Below are positions 24,583 through 33,758 of a stretch of DNA of 37,537 bases, in pieces. The notes beneath the pieces were generated by a model. The model searched no databases. It was given only the letters and a program-made list of their open reading frames with translations, and was not told the origin of the DNA. The DNA lies in the NCBI GenBank assembly GCA_947458915.1, contig CANHAE010000008.1, positions 1 to 37,537 on the forward strand. The letters run 5' to 3'. The DNA is from Bacteroidota bacterium (GTDB taxonomy: Bacteria; Bacteroidota; Bacteroidia; Chitinophagales; Chitinophagaceae). The position numbers and the translations under genes were made by a program. Position 1 is the stretch's first letter; each line of letters begins with the position of its first letter.

Positions 24583-27500
24583 ATGGCTAATCCAAAAGCA
24601 AAAAAAGGCTTGCAGTTTCAACGCCTTTTTACAAAAGAAAATCTAACTCCATTTGAACAATTTGAGTATGACTACCGAGACAGTGTCATTAAAAATCCAA
24701 ACGGCGAGAAAGTTTTTGAAATGACAAATGTAGAAGTACCAAAGCAATGGAGTCAAATTGCTACGGATATTCTAGCCCAAAAATATTTTAGAAAAGCAGG
24801 TGTTCCTCAACCCGATGGTTCATTAGGAAGAGAAACGAGTGTTAAACAAGTTGCACATCGTATGGCCAATTGTTGGCGCGTATGGGGTGAGCGTTCTGGT
24901 TATTTCGCAACTGCGAAGGACGCGCAAGTTTTCTACGAGGAATTAGTATATAGTATTTTAAACCAAGCTTGTGTGCCTAACTCTCCACAATGGTTTAATA
25001 CAGGGTTGCATGAAAGCTATGGTATCACAGGTGGTGCACAGGGGCACTATTATGTTGATCCGAAGGATAAACAATTAAAGCGTTCAACAAGTGCGTATGA
25101 GCGTCCTCAGCCGCATGCATGTTTTATTTTAAGCGTGAGTGATGATTTAGTGAACGAAGGGGGTATCATGGATTTGTGGACAAGAGAGGCAAGAATTTTC
25201 AAATATGGTTCTGGTGTTGGTACAAACTTCTCACAAATTAGAGGAGCAAACGAAAAATTATCTGGTGGTGGTTCTTCAAGCGGTTTAATGAGCTTCTTGA
25301 AAATTGGTGATCGTGCTGCTGGTGCAATCAAATCAGGTGGAACAACACGTCGTGCTGCCAAAATGGTTTGCTTGGATTTAGACCATCCAGAAATTTTAGA
25401 ATTCATTAACTGGAAAGTACAAGAAGAAGATAAAGTGGCTGCATTAGTAGCTGCTGGTTATGACAATAGTTATGAAGGAGAAGCGTATGCAACTGTTTCA
25501 GGCCAAAACTCAAATAACTCGGTGCGTATTCCAAATAGCTTTTTTAAAGCATTGTCAGAAGATGGTAATTGGGAATTAAAAGCACGTACCGATGGTCGTG
25601 TGATGAAATCAATTCCTGCAAGAGAAGTATGGGATCAAATTGCGAATGCTGCATGGCGTTGCGCAGATCCAGGAACTCAATATGATACGACGATTAACGA
25701 ATGGCACACTTGTCCTCAAGGTGGACGCATTAATGCATCCAACCCTTGTTCAGAGTATATGTTCTTAGACAATACTGCTTGTAACTTGGCTTCAATTAAC
25801 TTGCGCAAATTCTTTAACGAAGACGACAATAGTTTCGATGTATCAGGATTTGAATATACTTCACGTTTATGGACCACTGTATTAGAGGTTTCTGTTTTGA
25901 TGGCACAATTCCCATCTAAAGAAGTGGCTCAATTGTCATATGATTACAGAACATTAGGCTTAGGTTTTGCCAACTTAGGTTCTATGCTAATGGTAAGCGG
26001 TATTCCTTACGACAGTGAGGAAGCACGAGGTATTGCAGGATCTATCAGTGCGATTATGACTGGTATTGCATACAAAACGTCTGCTGAAATGGCTTCGTTC
26101 TTAGGCACTTTTGATAAGTACCAAGAAAACAAAGAAGACATGTTACGTGTAATGCGTAACCACCGTGCTGCAGCATATGATGCAGAAGATGCTTATGTAG
26201 GTTTAGAAATAAAGCCACAAGGGATTAAAGCTCAATTTACTCCTGACTATTTATTAACTGCTGCTACAAAAGCTTGGGATGATGCAGTTCAATTAGGAGA
26301 AAAATATGGTTATAGAAATGCACAAACAACAGTAATTGCTCCAACAGGAACAATTGGCTTGGTAATGGATTGTGATACTACAGGTGTTGAACCAGATTTC
26401 GCTTTAGTGAAATTCAAGAAATTATCTGGTGGTGGTTATTTCAAAATTATTAACCAATCAGTGCCACAGGCAATGAAGAACTTAAAGTACACTGCTCAAC
26501 AACAAGACGATATTGTTAAGTATGCAGTAGGTGCGGCAAGTTTTGAAGGTGCTCCATTTGTGAACCCTGCAGCTTTATTGGCGAAAGGATTTACACAGGA
26601 AGAAATAGAGAAATTAAATGGTGCTGCGAAATCAGCATTTGAAATCGGATTTATATTCAACCGTTTCACATTGGGCGATGCATGTTTAACGCGTTTAGGA
26701 TTCAAAGAAGCAGAATTTGCTGATTGGAATTTTAACTTGTTAGAAGAATTAGGATTCACTGATGACCAAATTGATGCTGCAAACGATTACGTATGTGGAA
26801 CAATGACAGTAGAAGGTGCACCTCATTTGAAAGACGAACATTTAGCAATATTTGATTGTGCAAACAAATGCGGTAAAAAAGGAGAGCGTTTTATTCATGC
26901 GCATGGTCATATTAGAATGATGGCTGCTTGTCAACCATTCTTATCTGGTGCTATTTCTAAAACAATCAACTTGCCACATGAAGCAACAGTAGAAGAAATT
27001 GCTGATTGTTATTTAATGAGCTGGTCTTTAGGTTTAAAAGCAAATGCATTATACCGTGATGGTTCTAAATTAAGCCAACCATTAAGCAACAAGTCTGATA
27101 AGAAAAAGAAGACTGAAGGTGCTGAAGAAGAAACTGCAGAAGTAGCTTCTCAAATGGTAGACTTAGGAAACTTAACAGTAGACGAGTTATTAGAAGAAGT
27201 GCAAAAGCGTATGGCTGCTTCAACTGATACTACATTCAAGCAACAACTAGCACGTATTGTTGAACGTAAATCTTTGCCTGCAAAACGTAGAGGCTTCACT
27301 CAAAAAGCAAGAATTGGCGGACAAGTATTATTCTTAAGAACTGGCGAATACAACGATGGTAAATTAGGAGAGGTATTTATTGATTTAGCAAAAGAAGGAT
27401 CTACGCTTAGAAGCTTAATGAACTGTTTTGCAATTTCTATCTCTGTAGGTTTACAGTATGGTGTGCCATTGGAAGAATTTGTAGATAAATTTGTATTCAC

Positions 27501-27912
27501 GAAATTCGAACCATCAGGAATGGTGGATCATCCAAATATTAAAACAACTACTTCAATTGTTGACTTTATATTCAGAGCACTTGCTTATGAGTACTTAGGA
27601 AGAACTGATTTAGTACATGTATTAGACAAGCCAACAGTTGAAAACTTAGGGGAGGAGGGCGACATTACCCTTGTGGGAAAGCCTGAGTTGAGTAGCATTC
27701 GCGTAACTGCGCCAGCTGCTACTCCAGTGGCTGCAAAAGCAATTGTTGCTGCTGTTGCTGAAACTGCAGGAGGTTCAATGGACCAAGTAAATGCAGCTGC
27801 AAAAAGCATGCAAAGCGATGCGCCAGCATGTAGTACTTGTGGACATATTACTATCCGCAGCGGTACTTGTTATAAATGCTTAAACTGCGGAACTAGCATG
27901 GGCTGTTCGTAA
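24583..27912 (+). CDS. nrdJ: Adenosylcobalamin-dependent ribonucleotide reductase (class II)
   Basis: An 1109-residue class II enzyme that reduces ribonucleotides to deoxyribonucleotides using a B12-generated thiyl radical. The active-site set is visible: Cys180 (PHACFILS), Asn387-Pro-Cys389-Ser-Glu391 with the thiyl Cys389, and Cys400 (TACNLASINL) 11 residues on, as in Thermotoga NrdJ. The C-terminal region has GQVLFLRTGEYNDGKLGEVFIDL and a Cys-rich end (CSTCG, CYKCLNCG, GCS) that may relay electrons from thioredoxin or bind a metal. A charged linker (KSDKKKKTEGAEEE) lies near residue 840. It depends on B12, so the organism must make or import cobalamin. The gene stands alone with its own terminator. 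Its codon choice looks more regular than that of its neighbours, suggesting high expression. Confidence 0.97.
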   Translation: MANPKAKKGLQFQRLFTKENLTPFEQFEYDYRDSVIKNPNGEKVFEMTNVEVPKQWSQIATDILAQKYFRKAGVPQPDGSLGRETSVKQVAHRMANCWRVWGERSGYFATAKDAQVFYEELVYSILNQACVPNSPQWFNTGLHESYGITGGAQGHYYVDPKDKQLKRSTSAYERPQPHACFILSVSDDLVNEGGIMDLWTREARIFKYGSGVGTNFSQIRGANEKLSGGGSSSGLMSFLKIGDRAAGAIKSGGTTRRAAKMVCLDLDHPEILEFINWKVQEEDKVAALVAAGYDNSYEGEAYATVSGQNSNNSVRIPNSFFKALSEDGNWELKARTDGRVMKSIPAREVWDQIANAAWRCADPGTQYDTTINEWHTCPQGGRINASNPCSEYMFLDNTACNLASINLRKFFNEDDNSFDVSGFEYTSRLWTTVLEVSVLMAQFPSKEVAQLSYDYRTLGLGFANLGSMLMVSGIPYDSEEARGIAGSISAIMTGIAYKTSAEMASFLGTFDKYQENKEDMLRVMRNHRAAAYDAEDAYVGLEIKPQGIKAQFTPDYLLTAATKAWDDAVQLGEKYGYRNAQTTVIAPTGTIGLVMDCDTTGVEPDFALVKFKKLSGGGYFKIINQSVPQAMKNLKYTAQQQDDIVKYAVGAASFEGAPFVNPAALLAKGFTQEEIEKLNGAAKSAFEIGFIFNRFTLGDACLTRLGFKEAEFADWNFNLLEELGFTDDQIDAANDYVCGTMTVEGAPHLKDEHLAIFDCANKCGKKGERFIHAHGHIRMMAACQPFLSGAISKTINLPHEATVEEIADCYLMSWSLGLKANALYRDGSKLSQPLSNKSDKKKKTEGAEEETAEVASQMVDLGNLTVDELLEEVQKRMAASTDTTFKQQLARIVERKSLPAKRRGFTQKARIGGQVLFLRTGEYNDGKLGEVFIDLAKEGSTLRSLMNCFAISISVGLQYGVPLEEFVDKFVFTKFEPSGMVDHPNIKTTTSIVDFIFRALAYEYLGRTDLVHVLDKPTVENLGEEGDITLVGKPELSSIRVTAPAATPVAAKAIVAAVAETAGGSMDQVNAAAKSMQSDAPACSTCGHITIRSGTCYKCLNCGTSMGCS

Positions 27913-27959
27913 GTATTAAATGCATCCGCCCTTTCTGAAAGGTAGGGTCATATAAGTTT

Positions 27960-27988
27960 CAAAAGGGCCCCATATAAGGGCCCTTTTG
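27960..27988 (+). terminator. Terminator after nrdJ
   Basis: CAAAAGGGCCC and GGGCCCTTTTG form an 11-bp perfect stem with a 7-nt loop. The T run is short (four T, then G), so it is less classic than the others. Confidence 0.8.
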
Positions 27989-28090
27989 TATTTCTGCAGC
28001 TGTTCATAAAATCGCCTAAACAAAAACACTTTTCATTCATTTTTTTGATTAAATTTATTCTTTAATTCACCATGCTAAAACGATTGACGT

Positions 28091-29836
28091 ATGTCTGATT
28101 TTCAAGTTAAGGTAGCTCCTAAAAATTATGATGCAGTAATAGTTGGTTCAGGTGCAGGCGGTGGTATGGCAGCTTATGTACTTTCAAAAGCAGGTCTTAA
28201 GGTTTGCTTATTAGAAGCTGGTGCCGATTTTGATCCTGCAAAAAATTCTGCTCAATTGAAAAACCCTTGGGACTCACCACGTCGTGGAGCGAGTTCTAAA
28301 TTCCGACCATTTGGTGAGTTTGACGGTTGTTATTGGGGATGGGATATTGACGGCGAACCTTATACACAAACAAAAGGCAGTGATAAATTTGAATGGTGGA
28401 GAGCTAGAATGGTAGGTGGTAGAACTAATCATTGGGGCCGTATCTCATTACGTTTTGGGCCGCGTGATTTTAAAAGAAAAAGTATTGATGGCTTAGGGGA
28501 TGATTGGCCAATAGGGTATGAGGATATTAAACCTTATTATGATAAAATTGATCGCTTAATTGGAGTATACGGCACGAATGAAGGTTTAGAAAATGACCCA
28601 GATGGTATTTTCTTGCCTCCTCCAAAACCGCGTTTACATGAACTAATGTTTAAGAAAGCAGCAGGGGGTATAAATATTCCTGTGATCCCTTCCCGTCTTT
28701 CTATCTTAACAAAAAAAATTAATGACGAACGTGGTGCTTGTTTTTATTGTGGTCAATGTAATCGTTCTTGTAAAGTGTATGGCGATTTTTCTTCTTCTTC
28801 TGTATTAGTTATGCCTGCTGTGTTAACGGGGAATGTGGATTTAATAACACATGCAATGGCAAGAGAAGTTATTACAGACAAGGAAGGGAAAGCAGTAGGT
28901 ATTTCTTATGTTAATACATTAGACAAGCAAGAATATCAAGTAAACGCAAAAGTGGTAATACTAGGTGCAAGTACTTGTGAAACCGCACGTTTACTATTAA
29001 ACTCTAAATCGACAAAGCACCCTAATGGGCTTGCAAATAGTTCTGGTATTATTGGTCGTTATTTACACGATTCAACAGGTGCTGCTTTAGGTGGTGTGAT
29101 ACCTTCTTTGTTTGGTCGTAAAAGATACAACGAGGATGGTGTTGGTGGAATGCACGTTTATACACCTTGGTGGTTGGATAATAAAAAATTAGATTTCCCT
29201 CGCGGATACCATATTGAATATTGGGGAGGTATGAGCCAACCTAGTTACGGATTTGGAATGGGTCAGCAAGGCTTAAACGGTCAATTTAAAGTGAATGGCA
29301 AAACAAAAGAAGCTGGTGGTTATGGAGAGTCGTTAAAAGAAGACGTCCGCTTTTTCTATGGAGCTAGTGTTGGGATGGGTGGCCGAGGGGAAGCTGTTCC
29401 GAGGTATGACAACTACTGTGAAATTGATAATAATGTGGTGGACAAATATGGTATTCCTGTTTTGAAATTCAATGTGAAAAATTCCGAGTACGAAATTAAT
29501 CAGGCAAAACACATGAAGGAAACCTTTAAAGAAATCATGCATGAAATGGGGGCTGTAATTACTTGGGGTGGAGAAGACGATGCAAGTAATAATTATGGAT
29601 TATCCAATCCAGGAAACATCATTCATGAAGCAGGCACTGTGCGTATGGGTAAAGATAAAAAAACTGCGCCGTTGAATGAATGGGGTCAAGCACATGATTG
29701 TAAAAATTTATTCTGTGTAGATGGTTCTGTATTCACTTCACAAGCAGACAAGAACATCACTTGGACTATTTTAGCATTATCAATGCGTACATCGGAGTAT
29801 ATTTTAGATCAACTCCAAAAACAAAATCTTAAATAA
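28091..29836 (+). CDS. GMC-family FAD dehydrogenase, large subunit with Cys cluster
   Basis: A 581-residue flavoprotein of the glucose-methanol-choline family. The FAD motif VIVGSGAGGGMAAYVLSKAG is at about 15-35, and the C-terminal domain has HEAGTVRMG and NLFCVDGS...KNITWT with the catalytic His and Asn. Residues 217-227 read CFYCGQCNRSC (C-x2-C-x2-C-x3-C), which looks like an Fe-S ligand set. It has no signal peptide, but the next gene, 5 bp on, carries a Tat-like signal. The pair thus resembles periplasmic sugar dehydrogenases whose small subunit carries the large one out. Likely substrates are sugars or glycosides (gluconate, glucose or glucoside 3-dehydrogenase types); which one is not shown. 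Confidence 0.88.
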   Translation: MSDFQVKVAPKNYDAVIVGSGAGGGMAAYVLSKAGLKVCLLEAGADFDPAKNSAQLKNPWDSPRRGASSKFRPFGEFDGCYWGWDIDGEPYTQTKGSDKFEWWRARMVGGRTNHWGRISLRFGPRDFKRKSIDGLGDDWPIGYEDIKPYYDKIDRLIGVYGTNEGLENDPDGIFLPPPKPRLHELMFKKAAGGINIPVIPSRLSILTKKINDERGACFYCGQCNRSCKVYGDFSSSSVLVMPAVLTGNVDLITHAMAREVITDKEGKAVGISYVNTLDKQEYQVNAKVVILGASTCETARLLLNSKSTKHPNGLANSSGIIGRYLHDSTGAALGGVIPSLFGRKRYNEDGVGGMHVYTPWWLDNKKLDFPRGYHIEYWGGMSQPSYGFGMGQQGLNGQFKVNGKTKEAGGYGESLKEDVRFFYGASVGMGGRGEAVPRYDNYCEIDNNVVDKYGIPVLKFNVKNSEYEINQAKHMKETFKEIMHEMGAVITWGGEDDASNNYGLSNPGNIIHEAGTVRMGKDKKTAPLNEWGQAHDCKNLFCVDGSVFTSQADKNITWTILALSMRTSEYILDQLQKQNLK

Positions 29837-29841
29837 ATTTT

Positions 29842-30477
29842 ATGGACAGAAGAAATTCCATCAAAGCATTATTGTTAGGTACTGTTTCAGCAGCAGTTGT
29901 TTTAGATGCTTGTAAGAGCGCAGAAACTACAGTTGCCGCAGTTAGCCAAGATGATTTAATGCAAGAAGAAAAGGATTATTTAGTGAAGGTAAACGCAATG
30001 CCGAAATTCTTTGACGCCCATGAAATGGCTACCATCACAGTATTAGCGGATATTATAATGCCAAAGGATGCAATTAGTGGTTCTGCTACTGATGCTAAGG
30101 TTCCTGACTTTATTGAATTTATTGTAAAGGATATGCCTGACCACCAAGTGCCAATGGCAGGTGGCCTAAAATGGTTAGACTTGCATAGTTATAAAAAGCA
30201 TACAAAATCTTTTATAGCATGCACTAAGGAACAACAAATTGAGATTGTTGATGAAATTGCATATCCAGCAAAAGCAAAGCCGGAAGTAGCGCAAGGTGTA
30301 AGTTTCTTTAACAAAATTCGTGACTTAGTAACAACTGGTTTTTATACTTCTGAAATTGGGGTAAAAGACTTGGGGTATATGGGTAACGTGCCTAACCAAT
30401 GGACAGGTGTGCCAGACGACGTGTTAAAGCAATACGGCTTAGCTTACACGGATAAAGAATTAAAAGAGTGTATTTAA
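29842..30477 (+). CDS. Gluconate 2-dehydrogenase subunit 3-like small subunit with Tat-type signal
   Basis: A 211-residue protein. It starts with MDRRNSIKALLLGTVSAAVV, a twin-arginine-type signal, followed by LDAC that may be a weak lipobox (Asp at the -2 position is unusual). The mature part matches the pattern of the gluconate 2-dehydrogenase subunit 3 family: FFDAHEMATITVLADIIMPKD, the VPDFIEFIV segment and a C-terminal GYMGNVPNQWTG. In known relatives this subunit folds with the GMC subunit in the cytoplasm and carries it across the membrane by Tat. It is co-transcribed with the GMC gene and ends in a strong terminator. No cytochrome c gene follows, so the electron acceptor is not evident. 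Confidence 0.85.
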   Translation: MDRRNSIKALLLGTVSAAVVLDACKSAETTVAAVSQDDLMQEEKDYLVKVNAMPKFFDAHEMATITVLADIIMPKDAISGSATDAKVPDFIEFIVKDMPDHQVPMAGGLKWLDLHSYKKHTKSFIACTKEQQIEIVDEIAYPAKAKPEVAQGVSFFNKIRDLVTTGFYTSEIGVKDLGYMGNVPNQWTGVPDDVLKQYGLAYTDKELKECI

Positions 30478-30495
30478 AATTATATACTTCTCCCA

Positions 30496-30530
30496 AAAAC
30501 AAAGGTCCTCAATTTGAGGACCTTTGTTTT
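30496..30530. terminator. Bidirectional terminator after the dehydrogenase pair
   Basis: AAAACAAAGGTCCTC and GAGGACCTTTGTTTT give a perfect 15-bp stem around AATTT. It can serve the plus-strand dehydrogenase genes and the minus-strand metG transcript. Confidence 0.95.
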
Positions 30531-30557
30531 ATAAAAAATCGTTTTAATTTATATATC

Positions 30558-30625
30558 ATAAGCTAAACTATTCCTCGCTCTCACTGCGCATGCTCGAATG
30601 TTCGCTGCGGAATTATTTAGCTTAT
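30558..30625. repeat. GC-rich imperfect inverted repeat (possible dispersed element) after metG
   Basis: Outer arms ATAAGCTAAA and TTTAGCTTAT are perfect complements. After a 2x2 mismatch, ATTCC/GGAAT extends the stem to 15 of 17 pairs. The 34-base centre is much richer in G and C than the flanks and contains GCGCATGC. It lies between the metG stop and the shared terminator, in the metG 3' untranslated region. The layout recalls REP-like intergenic elements, but copy number cannot be judged from one window. Confidence 0.6.
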
Positions 30626-30641
30626 TTATTTACTTATTAGG

Positions 30642-32780
30642 TTAAGCAATAGTACTACCCGCTGCGATTGCTTCGCTTGGGCTTACAAAGTATAATTTTC
30701 CAGCAGCATCTTCTGCCATTAGTATCATTCCTTTGCTTTCAATACCGCGCATTTTTCTTGGCGCAAGGTTCGCAACAATTGTCACTTGTTTGCCCACTAT
30801 ATCTTCGGGTTTAAAATGCATTGCAATGCCAGACAGTATGGTCCTTTGCTCAAACCCTAAGTCTACTAATAGTTCAAGTAGTTTATCCGCTTTCTCTACT
30901 TTCTTCGCTTCTATAATGGTGCCAACTCGTAAATCAATTTTCCCAAAATCATCAAATACGATTTCAGGTTTTAATTCATTTTTTGTTCCTTCTTTATCGG
31001 CTCCAGTTGGAGTTGTTACAGGGGTGGTTTCCATGTTTATTTTTTTTGCAGCAGCGTTTGCGCTTAGCTGTGTTAATTCCGCTTCAATTTCTGCGTCTTC
31101 AATTTTTCTAAATAGTAATTCAGGAGGGCGTAAGGTATAGCCTACTTTTAATAAGTTAAACTCGCCTGCATTTTCCCACTCTAACATCTTAGGCACCACT
31201 TTCATAAGGTGACACATTTTTTGAGCGGTAAATGGCAAGAATGGGTTAATTAAAATAGCAAGGTTTGCAGATAGTTGCAAACAGCCATGCATACAATTAT
31301 CAATCTTAGCTTGCGCCGTAGGGTCGGTATCAATATTTTTTGCTAAAATCCAAGGCTCTTTCTTTTGCATGTACTGGTTACCAATACGCGCTAAATTAAT
31401 GACTTCAAATTGAGCTTCTCTAAATTTATACAACTCCAGTAACCCAGTAATTTTCTCTTTCGCATCTTTCACTGTTAGCAACAAAGCGTGGTCCTCGTCA
31501 TCTAAATATTCAGGATGAATTTTAGGTACTTTGCTATTGCATAATTTATGCATCAACACCCAAGTTCTGTTTACAAAGTTGGCGAATATGCTTACTAATT
31601 CACCATTCACCGATTCTTGAAAACCTTTCCAAGTAAATTCACTATCCTTTGATTCAGGGGCAATAGCAGTTAAATAAAAACGTAAACTATCTGCTAGTCC
31701 GGTTCCTCCATTCTCTGGTTTAATCCATTTATTGATGTAGTCATCCATTTCGATACTCCAACCTCTTGAAGTACTCATCTTGTCTCCCTCTAAATTCATA
31801 AACTCATTGGCAGGCACATTTTCTGGTAAAATATTCCCATGCAATTTTAACATCACAGGAAAAATAATACAATGAAAAACAATATTGTCTTTTCCAATAA
31901 AGTGCACCAGCTTAGTTTCAGGATCGTTCCAATAAGGTTTCCAGTCCTTATTGTTATTAATAGCCCATTGTTTAGTTGCACTAATATATCCAATAGGTGC
32001 ATCAAACCAAACATATAAAACCTTGCCGTCTCCTCCTGCCACAGGTACTTTAACGCCCCAGTCTAAATCACGTGTAACTGCTCTAGGCTGCAAACCACCT
32101 TCAATCCAGCTTTTACACTGACCTATTACAGCCGGTCTCCAATCGTTTGCGTGTTCTGCTAAAATCCATTTGCGTAAAAAATCTTCATGTCTATTTAATG
32201 GAAGGTACCAATGCGTGGTCTCCTTTTTAATAGGAGCATTGCCACTTAAGGTACTTACCGGATTTATTAATTCCTCAGGGCTCAAACTCTTGCCACATTT
32301 TTCACATTGGTCTCCGTAGGCTTCTGAATGTCCACAGTTAGGACAAGTGCCCTTAATATAACGGTCGGCTAAAAAAGTATTAGCGGCTTCGTCAAAGTAT
32401 TGTTCCGATGTTTTAGTTTCCAAATCACCTTTCGCTTCTAGGTCCTTAAAAAATTCGCTTGCAGTTTCGTGGTGTAAAGGATCGCTTGTGCGATGATAAA
32501 TATCAAATCCGATTCCAAGGTCCTTAAAATTCTGTTCTATAATTGGATGGTACTTGTCAATAATAGCTTGTGCAGTAGTGCCTTCCTTTGTTGCTTGAAT
32601 TGGAATGGCAGTGCCATGCTCGTCACTACCGCAAACAAATACCACGTCTCTTTTTTGAGCCTTTAAATAACGTGCATATATGTCGGCAGGTAAATAAGCG
32701 CCTGCTAGGTGACCAATATGTTTAAGCCCATTAGCATAAGGAAGGGCTGCAGTAATCAAATATCTTTTTGGCGTGTTCAT
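30642..32780 (-). CDS. metG: Methionyl-tRNA synthetase with C-terminal tRNA-binding domain
   Basis: A 712-residue class I synthetase that charges tRNA-Met. It shows the HIGH region ALPYANGLKHIGHLAGAYLP, a zinc knuckle of C-x2-C-x9-C-x2-C type (CPNCG, CEKCG), the KMSTS loop in GDKMSTSRGWS, an anticodon domain, and an EMAP/Trbp111-like tRNA-binding domain at the end (DLRVGTIIEAKKVEKADKL). The track start is 45 codons too early and would overlap the divergent LD-carboxypeptidase; MNTPKRYLITAALPYANG is the normal N-terminus. An exact -7 motif ends 5 nt before this ATG. The family length with this extra domain is about 680-720, which fits. Confidence 0.97.
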   Translation of the reverse strand: MNTPKRYLITAALPYANGLKHIGHLAGAYLPADIYARYLKAQKRDVVFVCGSDEHGTAIPIQATKEGTTAQAIIDKYHPIIEQNFKDLGIGFDIYHRTSDPLHHETASEFFKDLEAKGDLETKTSEQYFDEAANTFLADRYIKGTCPNCGHSEAYGDQCEKCGKSLSPEELINPVSTLSGNAPIKKETTHWYLPLNRHEDFLRKWILAEHANDWRPAVIGQCKSWIEGGLQPRAVTRDLDWGVKVPVAGGDGKVLYVWFDAPIGYISATKQWAINNNKDWKPYWNDPETKLVHFIGKDNIVFHCIIFPVMLKLHGNILPENVPANEFMNLEGDKMSTSRGWSIEMDDYINKWIKPENGGTGLADSLRFYLTAIAPESKDSEFTWKGFQESVNGELVSIFANFVNRTWVLMHKLCNSKVPKIHPEYLDDEDHALLLTVKDAKEKITGLLELYKFREAQFEVINLARIGNQYMQKKEPWILAKNIDTDPTAQAKIDNCMHGCLQLSANLAILINPFLPFTAQKMCHLMKVVPKMLEWENAGEFNLLKVGYTLRPPELLFRKIEDAEIEAELTQLSANAAAKKINMETTPVTTPTGADKEGTKNELKPEIVFDDFGKIDLRVGTIIEAKKVEKADKLLELLVDLGFEQRTILSGIAMHFKPEDIVGKQVTIVANLAPRKMRGIESKGMILMAEDAAGKLYFVSPSEAIAAGSTIA

Positions 32781-32785
32781 TCCTG

Positions 32786-32793
32786 CAAAAGTA
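32786..32793 (-). promoter_or_regulatory. -7 promoter motif upstream of metG
   Basis: On the minus strand this reads TACTTTTG, an exact TAnnTTTG match, with a TTG 20 nt further upstream in a good -33 position. That -33 element would lie inside the first codons of the divergent gene. The motif is 5 nt from the metG ATG, so the mRNA may be leaderless. Confidence 0.55.
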
Positions 32794-32807
32794 CTTAATA
32801 TTGTGGT

Positions 32808-33710
32808 ATGATTCAACCTCCAAACCTGAAGCCCGGAGACACTATTGGGATAGTTTGCCCCGCCGGCGCAATTGATATAAAAATTGTCCAAAATTGTATG
32901 AAAACACTCCAGCAATGGGGGTACAAAGTGCTTTTAGGAGCTACGGTGGAAGCAAAACATCATTCCTTTGCGGGAACGGATAGCGAAAGGGCGGCAGACT
33001 TGCAAAAAATGCTCAACGACCCTTCCATAAATGCCATTTTATGCGGCAGGGGTGGATACGGGGTAAGTAGAATTATTAATGAATTGGACTTTAGCTTATT
33101 CAATAAGCATCCTAAATGGGTTGTAGGCTTTAGTGATATAACCGTATTACATGCGGCAATTCAAAAGCAAAATTGTATGAGTATTCACGGCCCCATGGCA
33201 GCCGCATTTGGCAAAGGGTTAGAAGGAGAAATTTTCACTGATTCCTTAAAAGCCTTGTTGGAAGGGCGAAATATGGAATTAGCGGCTAAACCACATGCGT
33301 TAAATACGCAAGGTAAGGCGGTTGGTATTTTAATTGGAGGGAACCTTTGTTTAGTGGCCCATTTAGTAGGTTCAAAATATGCATTTGACACTAAAGGGAA
33401 AATATTGTTCCTAGAAGACGTAGGTGAATACCACTACAATTTAGACAGGTTAATGATACAAATAAAAAATGCAGGCTTGCTGGAGGACTTGACAGGGCTA
33501 GTTGTTGGAGGTTTTACCGACATGAAGGACAATTCAACCGATTTTGGAGCGACTGCATTTGAAATTATAGCGGCGCACACTGCGGAATATGCTTATCCAA
33601 TTTGTTTCAATTTTCCTATAAGCCATGGATTGAATAATTTTGCTGTAAAAGAAGGAGGCATGTGTGAGTTGAAAATTAATAATGACTTAGTTACTTTAAA
33701 AGAAGTTTAA
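32808..33710 (+). CDS. LD-carboxypeptidase (peptidase family S66)
   Basis: A 300-residue S66 serine peptidase, LdcA-like, that removes the terminal D-Ala from muropeptide tetrapeptides during peptidoglycan recycling. The N-terminal LKPGDTIGIVCPAGAI, the RGGYG motif and the Ser nucleophile in VGFSDITVLH are visible. The acidic member of the triad is in LFLEDVGEYHYNLDR and the His in ISHGLNNFAV. There is no signal peptide, which agrees with a cytoplasmic recycling enzyme. MccF-like self-immunity proteins belong to the same family and are a less likely alternative. The ATG lies only 27 bp from the divergent metG start. Confidence 0.92.
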   Translation: MIQPPNLKPGDTIGIVCPAGAIDIKIVQNCMKTLQQWGYKVLLGATVEAKHHSFAGTDSERAADLQKMLNDPSINAILCGRGGYGVSRIINELDFSLFNKHPKWVVGFSDITVLHAAIQKQNCMSIHGPMAAAFGKGLEGEIFTDSLKALLEGRNMELAAKPHALNTQGKAVGILIGGNLCLVAHLVGSKYAFDTKGKILFLEDVGEYHYNLDRLMIQIKNAGLLEDLTGLVVGGFTDMKDNSTDFGATAFEIIAAHTAEYAYPICFNFPISHGLNNFAVKEGGMCELKINNDLVTLKEV

Positions 33711-33758
33711 ACATCCGTTAATGTTAAGCCCGACTGATTTTTAACCTAATTATTGTAT

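Noticed and set aside
30733-31140. 135-codon plus-strand ORF
   Set aside because: It lies wholly antisense to the tRNA-binding end of metG, shows low-complexity Ser-rich sequence, and has no promoter or family match that I recognise.
32781-32915. 45-codon N-terminal extension of metG
   Set aside because: It would overlap the divergent LD-carboxypeptidase gene, has no similarity to MetG, and lies upstream of a good promoter motif.
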